Assembly (NCBI RefSeq): GCF_019991125.1
Contig: NZ_JAGENB010000001.1
Location: 868,001 to 932,000, forward strand
From: Phyllobacterium calauticae
GTDB lineage: Bacteria > Pseudomonadota > Alphaproteobacteria > Rhizobiales > Rhizobiaceae
Reading direction: 5' to 3'
Length of the DNA stretch: 64,000 nt
The translations under genes and the position numbers were made by a program. Below are positions 9,509 to 19,168 of the stretch, in pieces. A model generated the notes under the pieces. It made no database searches. It saw only the letters and a program-made list of their open reading frames with translations, and was not told the origin of the DNA. The stretch's first letter is position 1, and the number at the start of each line of letters is the position of its first letter.

Positions 9509-10194
9509 TCCGAGACCTTCCTTCGCAGGACAAAACCCTGCTGCGGTTTGACGTCGAGCCCGCGCAGATAGAGCGGCTTCGGCGCTTCGCCATCAACCGC
9601 GCGCAGAGCGCCCAGCCGGGCAAAGGCTTCAATCGTTCCCGTCGACGTGGTTACGGCCACATCGAGCTTGTGTTCCTTGCCATCATTGACGAGGGCCGCG
9701 CCCGAACCGGACAACACGACATCGTCCGGCCGTTCCGACAAGGCAGAGAACACGTCCGGTATGGTTGTCACACCGGGCACCGAGCCGGCAGAACCATCCG
9801 GCGCAAAGAACTGCGCATAGATCTCGTCGCGCCGTGCATCGATAATCGATAGGACGGGACGTTCCGGAAACACACGCCGTGCGTCAAAAGCCAGTGCTTC
9901 AAGCGTGCTGACACCCACGACCGGACATTGCAAGGCAAGACCAAAGCCGCGCGCCGTGGAAACACCGACACGCACGCCGGTGAACGATCCGGGGCCGATG
10001 CTGACCGCGATCTTGCCGATGGCACTGATCGGTACCGCTGCATGGTTCAACGTCTGTTCAATGAAGGCCATCAAACGCTCCGCATGTCCCTTGCCAATAT
10101 CCTCACTTATTGCGGCAAGCACAGTCCCGGTTTCGACATCGAGAACAGCAACGGAGCAAAGAGTGGAGGCCGTATCAAGCGCAAGCAGTTTCAT
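9505..10194 (-). CDS. tsaB: tRNA threonylcarbamoyladenosine biosynthesis protein TsaB
   Basis: A 229-residue ASKHA-fold protein (formerly YeaZ) that scaffolds TsaD for formation of t6A37 in ANN-decoding tRNAs. The N-terminus MKLLALDTASTLCSVAV is the family's phosphate-1 region, and SIGPGSFTGVRVGVSTARG is the diagnostic middle motif. The frame extends to 10212, but the ATG at 10194 aligns with the usual beginning. It heads the tsaB-rimI-plsC group. The 147 bp upstream to the VapC stop shows no gene. Confidence 0.95.
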   Translation of the reverse strand: MKLLALDTASTLCSVAVLDVETGTVLAAISEDIGKGHAERLMAFIEQTLNHAAVPISAIGKIAVSIGPGSFTGVRVGVSTARGFGLALQCPVVGVSTLEALAFDARRVFPERPVLSIIDARRDEIYAQFFAPDGSAGSVPGVTTIPDVFSALSERPDDVVLSGSGAALVNDGKEHKLDVAVTTSTGTIEAFARLGALRAVDGEAPKPLYLRGLDVKPQQGFVLRRKVSE

Positions 10195-10341
10195 GGCCAA
10201 TCGCGTAAACAAGAATCAGCCAGCAAACAAGTAGTGTTCGGGGCGGCACGCATTAATCTGGACAAAATTGCACGAGGCTTTTCAGTCCTGTTGCTGATTG
10301 CCGCCCCGATCGCGAACACTGAATCCTGTGCCTTGTCCGCA

Positions 10342-10710
10342 TCACGGAAAGTCAGCGTTGAGTTGCAGGCGAGCGGCAGCGGCAGCCAATCTCTTGTCTC
10401 TGCTCCACAACCGCGTGCCGGGTGTTAGCCGCGTTGCCGCCAGCAAGTGCGCGTCGACATAGCCGATACCAAGACCGAACAGCGCTTCGGCATCGATAAA
10501 ATGCAGGACTTCCTCCTCGTTGGCTATTTTCACCTTCGGCAGATCACGAAGGGCAGCCAGGATGAGGTCACGTTGCCGTAAAATGCCTAAAGCAATTTCA
10601 CCCACAATGAATGGGTGAACCATAATCTGATTGGTGTTGAGACGCAGTTTTAATTCGGCATCGCCAACGCGCAAATGATCGATCCATATCGATGTATCGG
10701 CGAGGATCAC
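10342..10710 (-). CDS. vapC: PIN-domain toxin, VapC family
   Basis: A 122-residue PIN-domain ribonuclease. The four acidic metal ligands expected for the family are in place: Asp5 (MILADTSIW), Glu38 (IVGEIALG), Asp86 (GYVDAHLLA) and Asp105 (SRDKRL). VapC toxins cleave tRNA or rRNA when freed from their antitoxin. It starts two bases after the stop of the ribbon-helix-helix antitoxin gene, the classic antitoxin-first layout. The full acidic set suggests the toxin is active. Confidence 0.92.
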   Translation of the reverse strand: MILADTSIWIDHLRVGDAELKLRLNTNQIMVHPFIVGEIALGILRQRDLILAALRDLPKVKIANEEEVLHFIDAEALFGLGIGYVDAHLLAATRLTPGTRLWSRDKRLAAAAARLQLNADFP

Positions 10711-10712
10711 GC

Positions 10713-10913
10713 CTATGCGTCCGATCCGATGCGGCGGCGGGGTATCGTGTTCAAACCTGGTTCGCTCCCTCCAAGGAGCGCCAACCGGCGTGCGCTTTCA
10801 CGTTCGATCAAAGCCTTGAGGGCTTCCCGAACGAGGGCGGACTTTTCATGCAATCCCGTGAAATCCTGTGCTTTGGCAATAAGCTCATCATCAAGAGCAA
10901 GTGTGGTGCGCAT
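10713..10913 (-). CDS. vapB: Ribbon-helix-helix antitoxin, VapB family
   Basis: A 66-residue protein beginning MRTTLALDDELIAKAQDFTG, which is the ribbon-helix-helix DNA-binding pattern of VapB antitoxins (one beta strand, then two helices). The C-terminal tail, rich in Arg/Leu/Gly, would wrap into the PIN toxin. It is the first gene of the pair and probably autorepresses it with VapC. The upstream 115 bp to the histidine kinase gene should contain the operator, but I cannot point to a clear palindrome. Confidence 0.88.
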   Translation of the reverse strand: MRTTLALDDELIAKAQDFTGLHEKSALVREALKALIERESARRLALLGGSEPGLNTIPRRRIGSDA

Positions 10914-11027
10914 TTCCGGCTTCCTGGTTCAGGCATGATTTTAGCATCGAATGATGCGGCAAACAATGCATACCAAAGTCGACCCACGCTCCGCCGACCG
11001 TCCGCGCGGATTGACCAAAGATCTTGA

Positions 11028-13070
11028 TCAATTGTCCATGATCAGTGCCAGCGGTGCCTTGAACCGCGCCACAAGCCCTTCTTTCTCATACTGAATATCG
11101 GCATCCCCGGTGCCCGACAGGCCGAAACGGATCAGGCGCGAGCCAAATCCTTTCTTTTCGGGAGCAGTTGTGGCCGGGCCGCCGCTCTCGCGCCACGTCA
11201 GGACAAATTCCATCTGCGACGGAGCACGCTGGATTTCCCAACTGATCTCCACCTTGCCTTGCCTGTTGGACAGCGATCCATATTTCAGTGCGTTCGTGGC
11301 AAGTTCATGCAGCAGCAGCGACAGGGAAAGAACGGCCTTTGGCCCGAGATTGAGATTGGGTCCGCGCAAGACGAACTGCGCTGTTTCGCCGTGCAGCGCC
11401 AGGACGCTCTCCAGCACCGAGCGGATACGCGCGGCCGACCAGTTCTGGTGCAGCAGCACATTATGCGCCGAGCTGAGTGCCATCAGACGCTGCTTGAATG
11501 CCTCGACCGCGTCCTGCGGCGCATCGCGCAGCGTTTGCGTTGCAATGGCCTGAACCATGGTAAGCGTGTTTTTCAGGCGATGGCTCAATTCCTGATTGAG
11601 AATACCCTGTTCATGCTCGGCCTGCAGCTTGGCAATCGCCGCGTAGGTTCGGTCGGCAATGCTGACGACAAACTGAATCTCGTCGGTCTGCCAATCCCTC
11701 GGATTCTCGCCGTGAACAAACATCAGCCCCACGAGTTCACCGGCGTGCATCAGCGGTACATTGATGAACGACCGGGCTTGAAGGGCGGCATAGCCGTCAT
11801 AGTCCTGCGCCAGCCAGTCCGTTCCCGGTATGTCGGAGACGGCAATCGGAATCCCGATCTGCGAGTTCTTGATCGTCGCCTTGAAGTTCACCAGCGAGTG
11901 GCGGCCGGCCATGGACTTCAGTGCGGCCGCTGTCCAATCCCGCTCGACATTGAAAAGATCCGCCGTCAAATCGATGATGGCAAATCCCGCACGACCGGCA
12001 TTCAGGTTTTCACCGAGAATCCGTGAGGCAATTTCCGCAGCTTCGGCTGTTGTATGGGCGTCGCGAATACTGTCACCCAGTTCGAGAAGGGCAGCCTGGC
12101 GGATTTCCGCCTGCTTGCGCTTGGTGACATCCTGGACCGTGCCGCGGAAAAACGCGGGTTGACCAACGTCATCATAGGCAAGCTCGCCACGGCGGCTCAG
12201 CCAGCGCAGCGACCCGTCATCGGCACGGCGGATCCGGTATTCGATATCAAGCATGACGTTTCCATCAAGGCGCGATGGTTGATCGGAGACCAGATGCCTG
12301 TCGTCCGCATAGGTCAGCACCTCGAACGTCGGAGCGGAATATTGCTCGCTCTCCGGCAGTCCGTATAACCGGCACATTTCCGGCGTAACGCGCGCAATAT
12401 TGGTTTTGAGATTGAGTTCGAATGCCCCGATGCCCCCCGCCTGTTGCGCGGGACCAAGCCATCCATCGACCCTGTACTGCTTGTTGCGCGCCGCTTCACT
12501 CGACAGGGCCCGTTTCAGGCTGGAGCGAATCGAACGCCGCTGCTGGAGAACAACGTCGTTGCGGTCTTCCAGAACCCGGCGCAGTTCGAGGATGGTAATG
12601 ACCTGCTCGGCAAGGTCCTGAAGAGCCTCGGTCTGCGCATCGGTCAGCCCGCCGGGGCGCGGCACGCTGTCGATCACGCACAGGGTTCCGATCGCTTCAC
12701 CGCTGGGTGTGTTGAGAACGGCCCCGGCATAGAACCGGATATGGGGTTCTCCCGTCACCAGGGTATTGTGTCTGGTGCGCTCATCCAGTGTGAGATCCGG
12801 AATAATCAGGACGGAGCCCGTCGGCAGCGCATGCGCACAAACCGATTGCTCCAGAGGGGTTTCACAAGTCTCAAAGCCTGACCGCGCCTTGAACCATTGC
12901 CGGTCTCCGGCGACCAGGCTGATCAAAGCAACCGGTGTCTCGCAAATCTGCTTGGCAAGAGAGACAATATTATCGAATGCCGGCTCTGACGGCGTATCGA
13001 GGACATCATATTCAGCAAGGGCAGCCAGCCGATGGGCGTCCTGAAGAACTGAATGGGGCAAATCGCTCAT
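11028..13070 (-). CDS. HWE-family sensor histidine kinase with GAF-PAS-GAF input
   Basis: A 680-residue soluble kinase. Counted from the ATG at 13070 (MSDLPHSVLQDAHRL), a first GAF domain spans about 10-165, a PAS domain with PAC about 200-320 (WRIRRADDGSLRWLSRRGEL-like, ending GTVQDVTKRK), a second GAF about 330-475, and an HWE kinase core from 490 with phospho-acceptor His497 in ELSHRLKNT. HWE kinases are typical of Hyphomicrobiales and often sense light or general stress. No membrane segment and no response regulator lie beside it, so it is an orphan kinase. No LOV-type cysteine motif is visible in the PAS domain. The frame is open to 13151. Confidence 0.9.
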   Translation of the reverse strand: MSDLPHSVLQDAHRLAALAEYDVLDTPSEPAFDNIVSLAKQICETPVALISLVAGDRQWFKARSGFETCETPLEQSVCAHALPTGSVLIIPDLTLDERTRHNTLVTGEPHIRFYAGAVLNTPSGEAIGTLCVIDSVPRPGGLTDAQTEALQDLAEQVITILELRRVLEDRNDVVLQQRRSIRSSLKRALSSEAARNKQYRVDGWLGPAQQAGGIGAFELNLKTNIARVTPEMCRLYGLPESEQYSAPTFEVLTYADDRHLVSDQPSRLDGNVMLDIEYRIRRADDGSLRWLSRRGELAYDDVGQPAFFRGTVQDVTKRKQAEIRQAALLELGDSIRDAHTTAEAAEIASRILGENLNAGRAGFAIIDLTADLFNVERDWTAAALKSMAGRHSLVNFKATIKNSQIGIPIAVSDIPGTDWLAQDYDGYAALQARSFINVPLMHAGELVGLMFVHGENPRDWQTDEIQFVVSIADRTYAAIAKLQAEHEQGILNQELSHRLKNTLTMVQAIATQTLRDAPQDAVEAFKQRLMALSSAHNVLLHQNWSAARIRSVLESVLALHGETAQFVLRGPNLNLGPKAVLSLSLLLHELATNALKYGSLSNRQGKVEISWEIQRAPSQMEFVLTWRESGGPATTAPEKKGFGSRLIRFGLSGTGDADIQYEKEGLVARFKAPLALIMDN

Positions 13071-13238
13071 GGATAAACCCAATCGCCAGATTATATGAGA
13101 GACACGGGAGTTTTCGTGGTTATCAAATAGTCTAATTTTGCTCCGTGACAATTGCTATTTGCGAATTCCCGCGATCCGCGTCGCCGCAGGGAGAGGAAAT
13201 GCCGATCCAGCACGATATCTGAACGGGCTTGGCCATTG

Positions 13239-13754
13239 TCAGGATATGGGGCAGCTTCCGGCGGTCACGTCGAAACTCCTGGTGGCAAACTCGCGCCCAT
13301 GCGTGTCCTGCAGGGAAAAGGTCCAGACACCGGAAACCAGTTCGTAGCTCTTCTCGAACACCCAGCCCGCATAGCGCTGCTGCCGGATAGCGCCGTCGGG
13401 CCAGCTGCTGCGCTGCATGCTGCGGCCATCAGGCGTGTGAATCACCGGATGCCGGACAACGATCACGATCGGCACGACCTGGAAATCGGGGACATTGAAC
13501 GCGGCATACATCACGCCGAAACTGGTCCCGAGGCAGGCGGTTATTTTGTCGGCCCTGACAACGTCCACCGGCCCGTCGACAAGCCGGTTATAGCCTGTCG
13601 GCGTATCCGGTGCCGCTTCAGTGCCGACATCCTTCGCCCGCGTCAGCCCCCAGTTGAGGATTTCAATGGCCGGTTCTGCGCCCTGTGCCCTCGCAAGCCC
13701 CGCCCCGGCCAACAATGCCGGACACACCAGGGCCAGGAGGCGAAGAGCGCGCAT
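13239..13754 (-). CDS. Secreted DUF3859 domain protein
   Basis: A 171-residue exported protein: a signal peptide (MRALRLLALVCPALLAGAGLARAQG, cleavage near residue 24, shown only as its boundaries) precedes a beta-rich domain that matches DUF3859 by overall pattern (IEILNWGLTRAKDVGTE, GVWTFSLQDTHGREF). Two mature cysteines are present (around residues 74 and 168), possibly a disulfide. Function is unknown. It lies 6 bp downstream of the malate synthase stop on the same strand and may be cotranscribed, but no functional link is evident. Confidence 0.75.
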   Translation of the reverse strand: MRALRLLALVCPALLAGAGLARAQGAEPAIEILNWGLTRAKDVGTEAAPDTPTGYNRLVDGPVDVVRADKITACLGTSFGVMYAAFNVPDFQVVPIVIVVRHPVIHTPDGRSMQRSSWPDGAIRQQRYAGWVFEKSYELVSGVWTFSLQDTHGREFATRSFDVTAGSCPIS

Positions 13755-13760
13755 CGGCTG

Positions 13761-15941
13761 CTATGCAGCCGCGCGCTTGGCTTTCAGTTCCAGTCTGCGG
13801 CGGTGCAGGACCGGCTCGGTGTAGCCGTTCGGCTGTGCCCGCCCCTTGAACACCAGATCGCAAGCGGCCTGAAACGCCACCGATGCGTCAAAATCGGCGG
13901 CCATCGGCTGATAGTGCGGATCGCCCTCATTCTGCTTGTCGACGACCCCGGCCATGCGCTTCAGCGTTTCCAGAACCTGCGCCTCGCCGGCAACGCCGTG
14001 ATGCAGCCAGTTGGCGATGTGCTGGGCGGAAATGCGCAACGTGGCGCGATCCTCCATCAGGCCGACATTGTTGATGTCCGGCACCTTGGAGCAGCCGACG
14101 CCCTGATCCACCCAGCGTACGACATACCCCAGGATGCCCTGGGCGTTGTTGTCGAGCTCGCGCTGGATATCTTCCGGTGTCCAGTTGGGCCGCGAAGCGA
14201 CCGGCACCGACAGGATATCACTGAGTTTGGCGCGGCCGCGCGTCTTCAGCTTTGCCTGTACCTCGGCCACATCAATCTTGTGATAGTGGGTGGCATGCAG
14301 CGTGGCGGCCGTCGGCGACGGCACCCACGCGGTGTTGGCACCGGCCTTCGGATGGGCAATCTTCTGTTCAAGCATGGCCGCCATCAGGTCCGGCATGGCC
14401 CACATGCCCTTGCCGATCTGCGCGTGGCCGGAAAGGCCGCATTCAAGCCCGACGTCGACATTCCAGTTTTCATAGGCGCCGATCCACGATGCCTGCTTCA
14501 TATCACCCTTGCGGATCATCGGACCCGCCTCCATCGAGGTGTGAATCTCGTCGCCGGTGCGGTCGAGGAACCCGGTATTGATGAAAACAACCCGTTCCTT
14601 CGCCGCACGGATGGCTTCCTTGAGGTTGACCGTCGTACGGCGCTCCTCATCCATGATGCCCATCTTCATCGTGTTGGGCTGCATGCCGAGCAGGGCTTCA
14701 ACGCGCCCGAACAGCTCCGAGGCAAAGGCGACTTCTTCCGGACCATGCATCTTCGGCTTGACCACATACATCGAACCGGCGCGCGAATTCATGCGGCGGC
14801 CCTTGAGGCCGACGTCGTGCAGGGCGATCAGACCGGTGATTGCCGCATCCATGATGCCTTCCGGCACCTCATTGCCATCCTTGTCGAGGATGGCCGGATT
14901 GGTCATGAGATGACCGACATTGCGCACCAGCATGAGCGAACGGCCGGGCAGCGTCAGCGGCTTGCCGTCTTTCCCCGTGTAGTCCCGGTCGGGATTGAGC
15001 TTGCGCGTGACTGATTTGCCGCCCTTTTCAAACGTATCCTGCAAATCGCCGTTCATCAGGCCGAGCCAGTTGCGATAGACAACAACCTTGTCTTCCGCAT
15101 CGACGGCAGCAACGGAATCCTCGCAGTCCTGAATCGTGGTGAGTGCCGATTCCAGCACCACATCGGCAATATTGGCCGGGTCGGTTTTTCCAATGGGATG
15201 ATCGGCGTTGATGACGATCTCCACATGCATGCCGTTCTTCACCAGGAGAATGGAGGATGGCCTTGAAGCATCGCCCTTATAGCCAACGAACTGTGCCTGA
15301 TCCTTCAGCGACGGGGAAACCCCTTTGGCGGTCTTGAGCACAAGCGTGCCATGATCAACGGAAAGACTGGTCACATCAGCCCAGTGTGCGCCATCGAGCG
15401 GCGCACTGTCGTCGAGAAAGGCCTTGGCCCAAGCGATGACCTTGGCGCCACGCAGCGGATTGAATGCCTTGCCCTTCTCTGCACCCTCGGTTTCCGGAAT
15501 GGCATCGGTGCCGTAGAGCGCATCGTAAAGCGAACCCCAACGCGCATTGGCCGCGTTGAGCGCATAGCGGGCGTTCATGACAGGCACCACCAGCTGCGGT
15601 CCGGCCGTTACCGCGATTTCCGGATCCACATTGTCGGTCGAGACGGAGAATGTTCCGCCCTCGGGCAGCAGATAGCCAATTTCCCGCAGGAACGCTTCAT
15701 ATTGCTCTGGCGTATATCCTGTCTGCCGCTTTTCGCGATAGAACGCATCGAGCTTTTCCTGAAATGCATCGCGCTTGGCGAGCAAGGCCCGGTTCTTGGG
15801 CGACAGATCATCGACAATTGCTGCCAGACCCTGGAAAAAGGCGTCGGCATTGATCGATGTTCCGACCACCGCTTCATTAGCCACGAAGTCGTAGAGCTCT
15901 TTCGCCACCTTCAGACCATCGATCTCGACCCGCTCGCTCAT
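13761..15941 (-). CDS. glcB: Malate synthase G
   Basis: A 726-residue monomeric malate synthase (usual length about 723) that condenses glyoxylate and acetyl-CoA to malate. Recognisable stretches are [24 protein letters not shown] (catalytic Arg and acetyl-CoA region), [15 protein letters not shown], and [18 protein letters not shown]. The start at 15941 is fixed by a strong Shine-Dalgarno AAGGAG six bases upstream of the ATG. The open frame to 15983 is not needed. No isocitrate lyase or glycolate oxidase gene is in the window, so its glyoxylate source is not shown. Confidence 0.97.
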   Translation of the reverse strand: MSERVEIDGLKVAKELYDFVANEAVVGTSINADAFFQGLAAIVDDLSPKNRALLAKRDAFQEKLDAFYREKRQTGYTPEQYEAFLREIGYLLPEGGTFSVSTDNVDPEIAVTAGPQLVVPVMNARYALNAANARWGSLYDALYGTDAIPETEGAEKGKAFNPLRGAKVIAWAKAFLDDSAPLDGAHWADVTSLSVDHGTLVLKTAKGVSPSLKDQAQFVGYKGDASRPSSILLVKNGMHVEIVINADHPIGKTDPANIADVVLESALTTIQDCEDSVAAVDAEDKVVVYRNWLGLMNGDLQDTFEKGGKSVTRKLNPDRDYTGKDGKPLTLPGRSLMLVRNVGHLMTNPAILDKDGNEVPEGIMDAAITGLIALHDVGLKGRRMNSRAGSMYVVKPKMHGPEEVAFASELFGRVEALLGMQPNTMKMGIMDEERRTTVNLKEAIRAAKERVVFINTGFLDRTGDEIHTSMEAGPMIRKGDMKQASWIGAYENWNVDVGLECGLSGHAQIGKGMWAMPDLMAAMLEQKIAHPKAGANTAWVPSPTAATLHATHYHKIDVAEVQAKLKTRGRAKLSDILSVPVASRPNWTPEDIQRELDNNAQGILGYVVRWVDQGVGCSKVPDINNVGLMEDRATLRISAQHIANWLHHGVAGEAQVLETLKRMAGVVDKQNEGDPHYQPMAADFDASVAFQAACDLVFKGRAQPNGYTEPVLHRRRLELKAKRAAA

Positions 15942-16048
15942 ACCATACTCCTTAAGATTTTCTGTTAGCGTACCCTTGAACACACCAAAGCATTCCTCGT
16001 CAATTCGGCCTAAATGAACATGATTTATGCCAGAAGGGAAACAATCAA

Positions 16049-18064
16049 TCAGTGGGCAATGCGAGGCCTGCCGGTTGCGGTTGCGACCAGCACCGCTTCG
16101 ATGAATTTTCGTTGGTCTTCAACGGTCGCAGCGCTGATGTTTCGGACGATGGTGACCTGTGCCTCGTCGGTGCCAGCTTCCAGCGCGAAACTGCGAACCT
16201 GCCCTTGCAGCGTTTCTTCGGCAAAGGCAATCGCGAGATCTTCCTCCTGAAAGTCCTTCACCGCCTCCCCCGCTGCCACGCGAAAAATCCCTTCGGCGGG
16301 CTGGCTGATGTAGGCTTCGACCGATACGCGCACCTGCCCGACCACGGCACCGAGCGCATTGGCGACATCCGTATCGACGGGAACAATGCTTGGCGCACCC
16401 AGCATGGCTCCAACGGCGGGATAATAGACGGGAGCGGAAGCACCCAAGCCGATCAGCGGCCGGTCAATATCAAGCTTGACGCCGGCAATACCGCCCTGCC
16501 CGGAAAGCGCGCGCTGGGTCAGCGGACTGGCTACCATGTCAGGTCCATCCAATCCATCCTCGGCAAAGATGGTTTCCAGCACCACTTCCGATGAACGGCG
16601 GATGAGCGCGTCATAGGTACGCCGCGAAATTTCCTCCGGCGTATCGCACAGCGGGCGGCCCGCGCCGTCCTTGCGCCTGGCATAGAGAATGGCGCCATAG
16701 CGCGCCGCTTCGCCGTTCCAATTGTTCTGCAGATGGAGAACATGGCAGGCATCGGACGGCGTGAACCCCGAGAGATGAACAAGTCCCCGCGCGACCAGCC
16801 GGTTGATCGTCGCGGTCTGGGATACGGAGTTCAGGAGCCGGTCGAGCGGCTGCGGTTCCCGGGTAATCCGCTGATAGAGCTCGGCTTCCCCCTTACTCAA
16901 TCCGGATGCCATTTGCTCGGGAACGCCGGTCAGCAGAGCGAACCGGCCATCCAGGCGTCCGGGATTGGCCGTCTTCACCTGCCGCGCCAGATGATCGATG
17001 ACGATGGCACCGTGATTAGCCGCAAGCAGCGACAGCGGCACCAGCCGCCTTGGTCCAAGCATGATGCGCGGTGCCATGGCATTGTCGTCCAGCGACACCT
17101 CTGAATCGCCACCCAGCCCGAATGTGCGCATGGCGACCGCCTCGACCATGGTGCGGAAACCGCCAACGGTGGCGCCATTGGGATCGAGCCGTGGACGGCC
17201 ATTGTCAAGAACGGCAACGTCCGTGGTCGTCCCGCCAATATCGGACACGATGGCGTTGTCGAGACCCGTCATGTGGCGCGCACCGACAAGGCTGGCAGCC
17301 GGTCCCGACAGGATCGTTTCAATCGGGCGATGCCGTGCAAAAGCCGCCGAGACCAGTGCGCCATCGCCGCGCACCACCATGAGCGGCGCATGAATGCCGC
17401 GCCGGTCGAGGAAACCTTCCGTCGCCGCGACGAGGCGGTCAATCATGGCGATGAGCCGCGCATTGAGGACCGTTGTCAGGGCCCGGCGCGGACCGTTCAG
17501 CTTGGCCGAAAGTTCGTGACTGCAGGTAACAGGCAAACCCGTCTCAGCGCGCACAAGATCACGAATGGCAATTTCATGCTCGGGGTTGCGCACGGCAAAA
17601 TAGGCGCAGACTGCAAAGCCCGTCACCTCCTCCTTGAGGCGCGGCAAGGCCTCCTGCAGCGCCGAGACATCGAAAGGTTGCGGGCGGCCATAGACATCGT
17701 GCCCGCCGGGCAGGAAGACGACGGGATCGGAGCCAAGGGCAGACCCGAGGTCCGCCTTCTCCAGATCGGCCGGCGAGAACCCGACCATGACAAGCGCGAT
17801 CCGTCCGCCCTGCCCTTCGACAAGGGCATTGGTGGCCAGTGTCGTCGACATGGACACAAGGCGGATATGGCCGGGATCAACCGAAGCCTCTTCGACAATG
17901 CGCTCGACCGCGCCGGAGATGCCGACACTCAGGTCGTGGCGCGTCGTCAAAGCCTTGGCCTTGGCGATAACGCCGCGCGCCTCCGACCAAAGAACCGCAT
18001 CCGTATAGGTGCCGCCCGTATCAATACCGAGGAAAATTGCGTTCTCTACCTGTGAATCAGCCAT
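16049..18064 (-). CDS. Hydantoinase/oxoprolinase A-subunit-like protein
   Basis: A 671-residue HyuA-type protein. The N-terminal ASKHA-fold ATP-binding domain begins [17 protein letters not shown] (residues 9-25), and the main hydantoinase A domain contains [13 protein letters not shown] and GLGGDSEV. Such subunits perform ATP-dependent hydrolysis of 5-oxoproline or hydantoins, usually with a HyuB partner. No HyuB gene is adjacent, which is unusual. It stands alone between malate synthase and the divergently transcribed CDF transporter. The substrate cannot be inferred. Confidence 0.85.
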   Translation of the reverse strand: MADSQVENAIFLGIDTGGTYTDAVLWSEARGVIAKAKALTTRHDLSVGISGAVERIVEEASVDPGHIRLVSMSTTLATNALVEGQGGRIALVMVGFSPADLEKADLGSALGSDPVVFLPGGHDVYGRPQPFDVSALQEALPRLKEEVTGFAVCAYFAVRNPEHEIAIRDLVRAETGLPVTCSHELSAKLNGPRRALTTVLNARLIAMIDRLVAATEGFLDRRGIHAPLMVVRGDGALVSAAFARHRPIETILSGPAASLVGARHMTGLDNAIVSDIGGTTTDVAVLDNGRPRLDPNGATVGGFRTMVEAVAMRTFGLGGDSEVSLDDNAMAPRIMLGPRRLVPLSLLAANHGAIVIDHLARQVKTANPGRLDGRFALLTGVPEQMASGLSKGEAELYQRITREPQPLDRLLNSVSQTATINRLVARGLVHLSGFTPSDACHVLHLQNNWNGEAARYGAILYARRKDGAGRPLCDTPEEISRRTYDALIRRSSEVVLETIFAEDGLDGPDMVASPLTQRALSGQGGIAGVKLDIDRPLIGLGASAPVYYPAVGAMLGAPSIVPVDTDVANALGAVVGQVRVSVEAYISQPAEGIFRVAAGEAVKDFQEEDLAIAFAEETLQGQVRSFALEAGTDEAQVTIVRNISAATVEDQRKFIEAVLVATATGRPRIAH

Positions 18065-18208
18065 GATGCCCTGCGCCGTTTGTGGCAGGGTTATCCCATG
18101 ACGGCACCAACGACTAGCGTCATTCCGACCATTTGCCGCCGCAACAGCACAACACTGCCGGAACCATTCAACTCCTGCTACGTTGACGCGTGGGAAAAGG
18201 GGGCTTCT

Positions 18209-19168
18209 ATGGCATCACAATCTGGCAGTCATGCGGGATCGAAGAAGGTTATCTATGCCGCCATCCTCGGCAATCTTCTGATCGCGGCAACCAAGTTCAT
18301 TGCCGCCTTCTTCACCGGCAGTTCCGCCATGCTGTCGGAAGGCGTTCATTCGCTGGTGGATACGGGAAATGGCGGCCTGCTTCTCTACGGTCTGCGGCGG
18401 GCCGCCAAGCCAGCCGACAAGGCGCATCCGCTCGGCCATGGACGCGAGCTTTACTTCTGGAGTTTCATCGTTGCGCTGCTGGTGTTTGCCGTGGGTGCCG
18501 GTGTCTCGTTCTATGAAGGCCTCATCCACATTCTCGAGCCGGAGCCCGTCGCAAACCCCACTGTCAATTATGTCGTGCTTGGCTTTGCGCTGCTGTTCGA
18601 GGGCATCTCATGGACAGTCGCGCTGAAAGAATTCCGAACCATGAAAGGCAAACTCGGTTACCTCGAAGCCGTGCAACAGAGCAAGGACCCGAGCGTCTTT
18701 ACGGTCCTGTTTGAGGATACGGCTGCGCTGCTGGGACTTATCGTAGCGTTTGCCGGCATTTCAGCGGCGCAATTCTTCGACATGCCCGAATTCGACGGGG
18801 TTGCCTCCATCGGCATTGCCATCATCCTCGGTGCAACCGCAATTTTCCTCGCCCGGGAAAGCAAGGGCCTGCTGATCGGCGAGTCGGCGCTGCCGGAAGC
18901 GGAACAGCAGATTCTTGATATTGCGGGCAAAGATCCGGCCATTCAGCAGGCAAACGGCGTGCTGACCGTCCATATGGGACCCAAGCAGATCGTTGCCGGG
19001 CTCAGCATTGAATTTGAGGATCATCTTACCGCACCCGACATCGAAGCCTGCGTCGAGCGTATCGAAACAGCAATCCGTCAGGCCAACCCGGACATCGTGT
19101 CCGTCTTCGTCAAACCGCAGACTGCAAGTACCTGGAAGACGCGGCGGCAAAAAATCGTTGAGGGCTAA
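18209..19168 (+). CDS. Cation diffusion facilitator family transporter
   Basis: A 319-residue inner-membrane CDF metal/proton antiporter. Six membrane segments lie in the first 220 residues. The TM2 metal site is HSLVDTGN (His47, Asp51), followed by the loop HPLGHGRE (73-80). The TM5 site is in FEDTAALLG. A cytoplasmic ferredoxin-like domain forms the C-terminus. The family exports Zn, Co, Mn or Fe; the HSxVDTxN signature marks a divergent subgroup whose metal I cannot assign. The start at 18209 has an upstream AGGGGG. The frame is open back to 18080 without a ribosome-binding site. Confidence 0.9.
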   Translation: MASQSGSHAGSKKVIYAAILGNLLIAATKFIAAFFTGSSAMLSEGVHSLVDTGNGGLLLYGLRRAAKPADKAHPLGHGRELYFWSFIVALLVFAVGAGVSFYEGLIHILEPEPVANPTVNYVVLGFALLFEGISWTVALKEFRTMKGKLGYLEAVQQSKDPSVFTVLFEDTAALLGLIVAFAGISAAQFFDMPEFDGVASIGIAIILGATAIFLARESKGLLIGESALPEAEQQILDIAGKDPAIQQANGVLTVHMGPKQIVAGLSIEFEDHLTAPDIEACVERIETAIRQANPDIVSVFVKPQTASTWKTRRQKIVEG

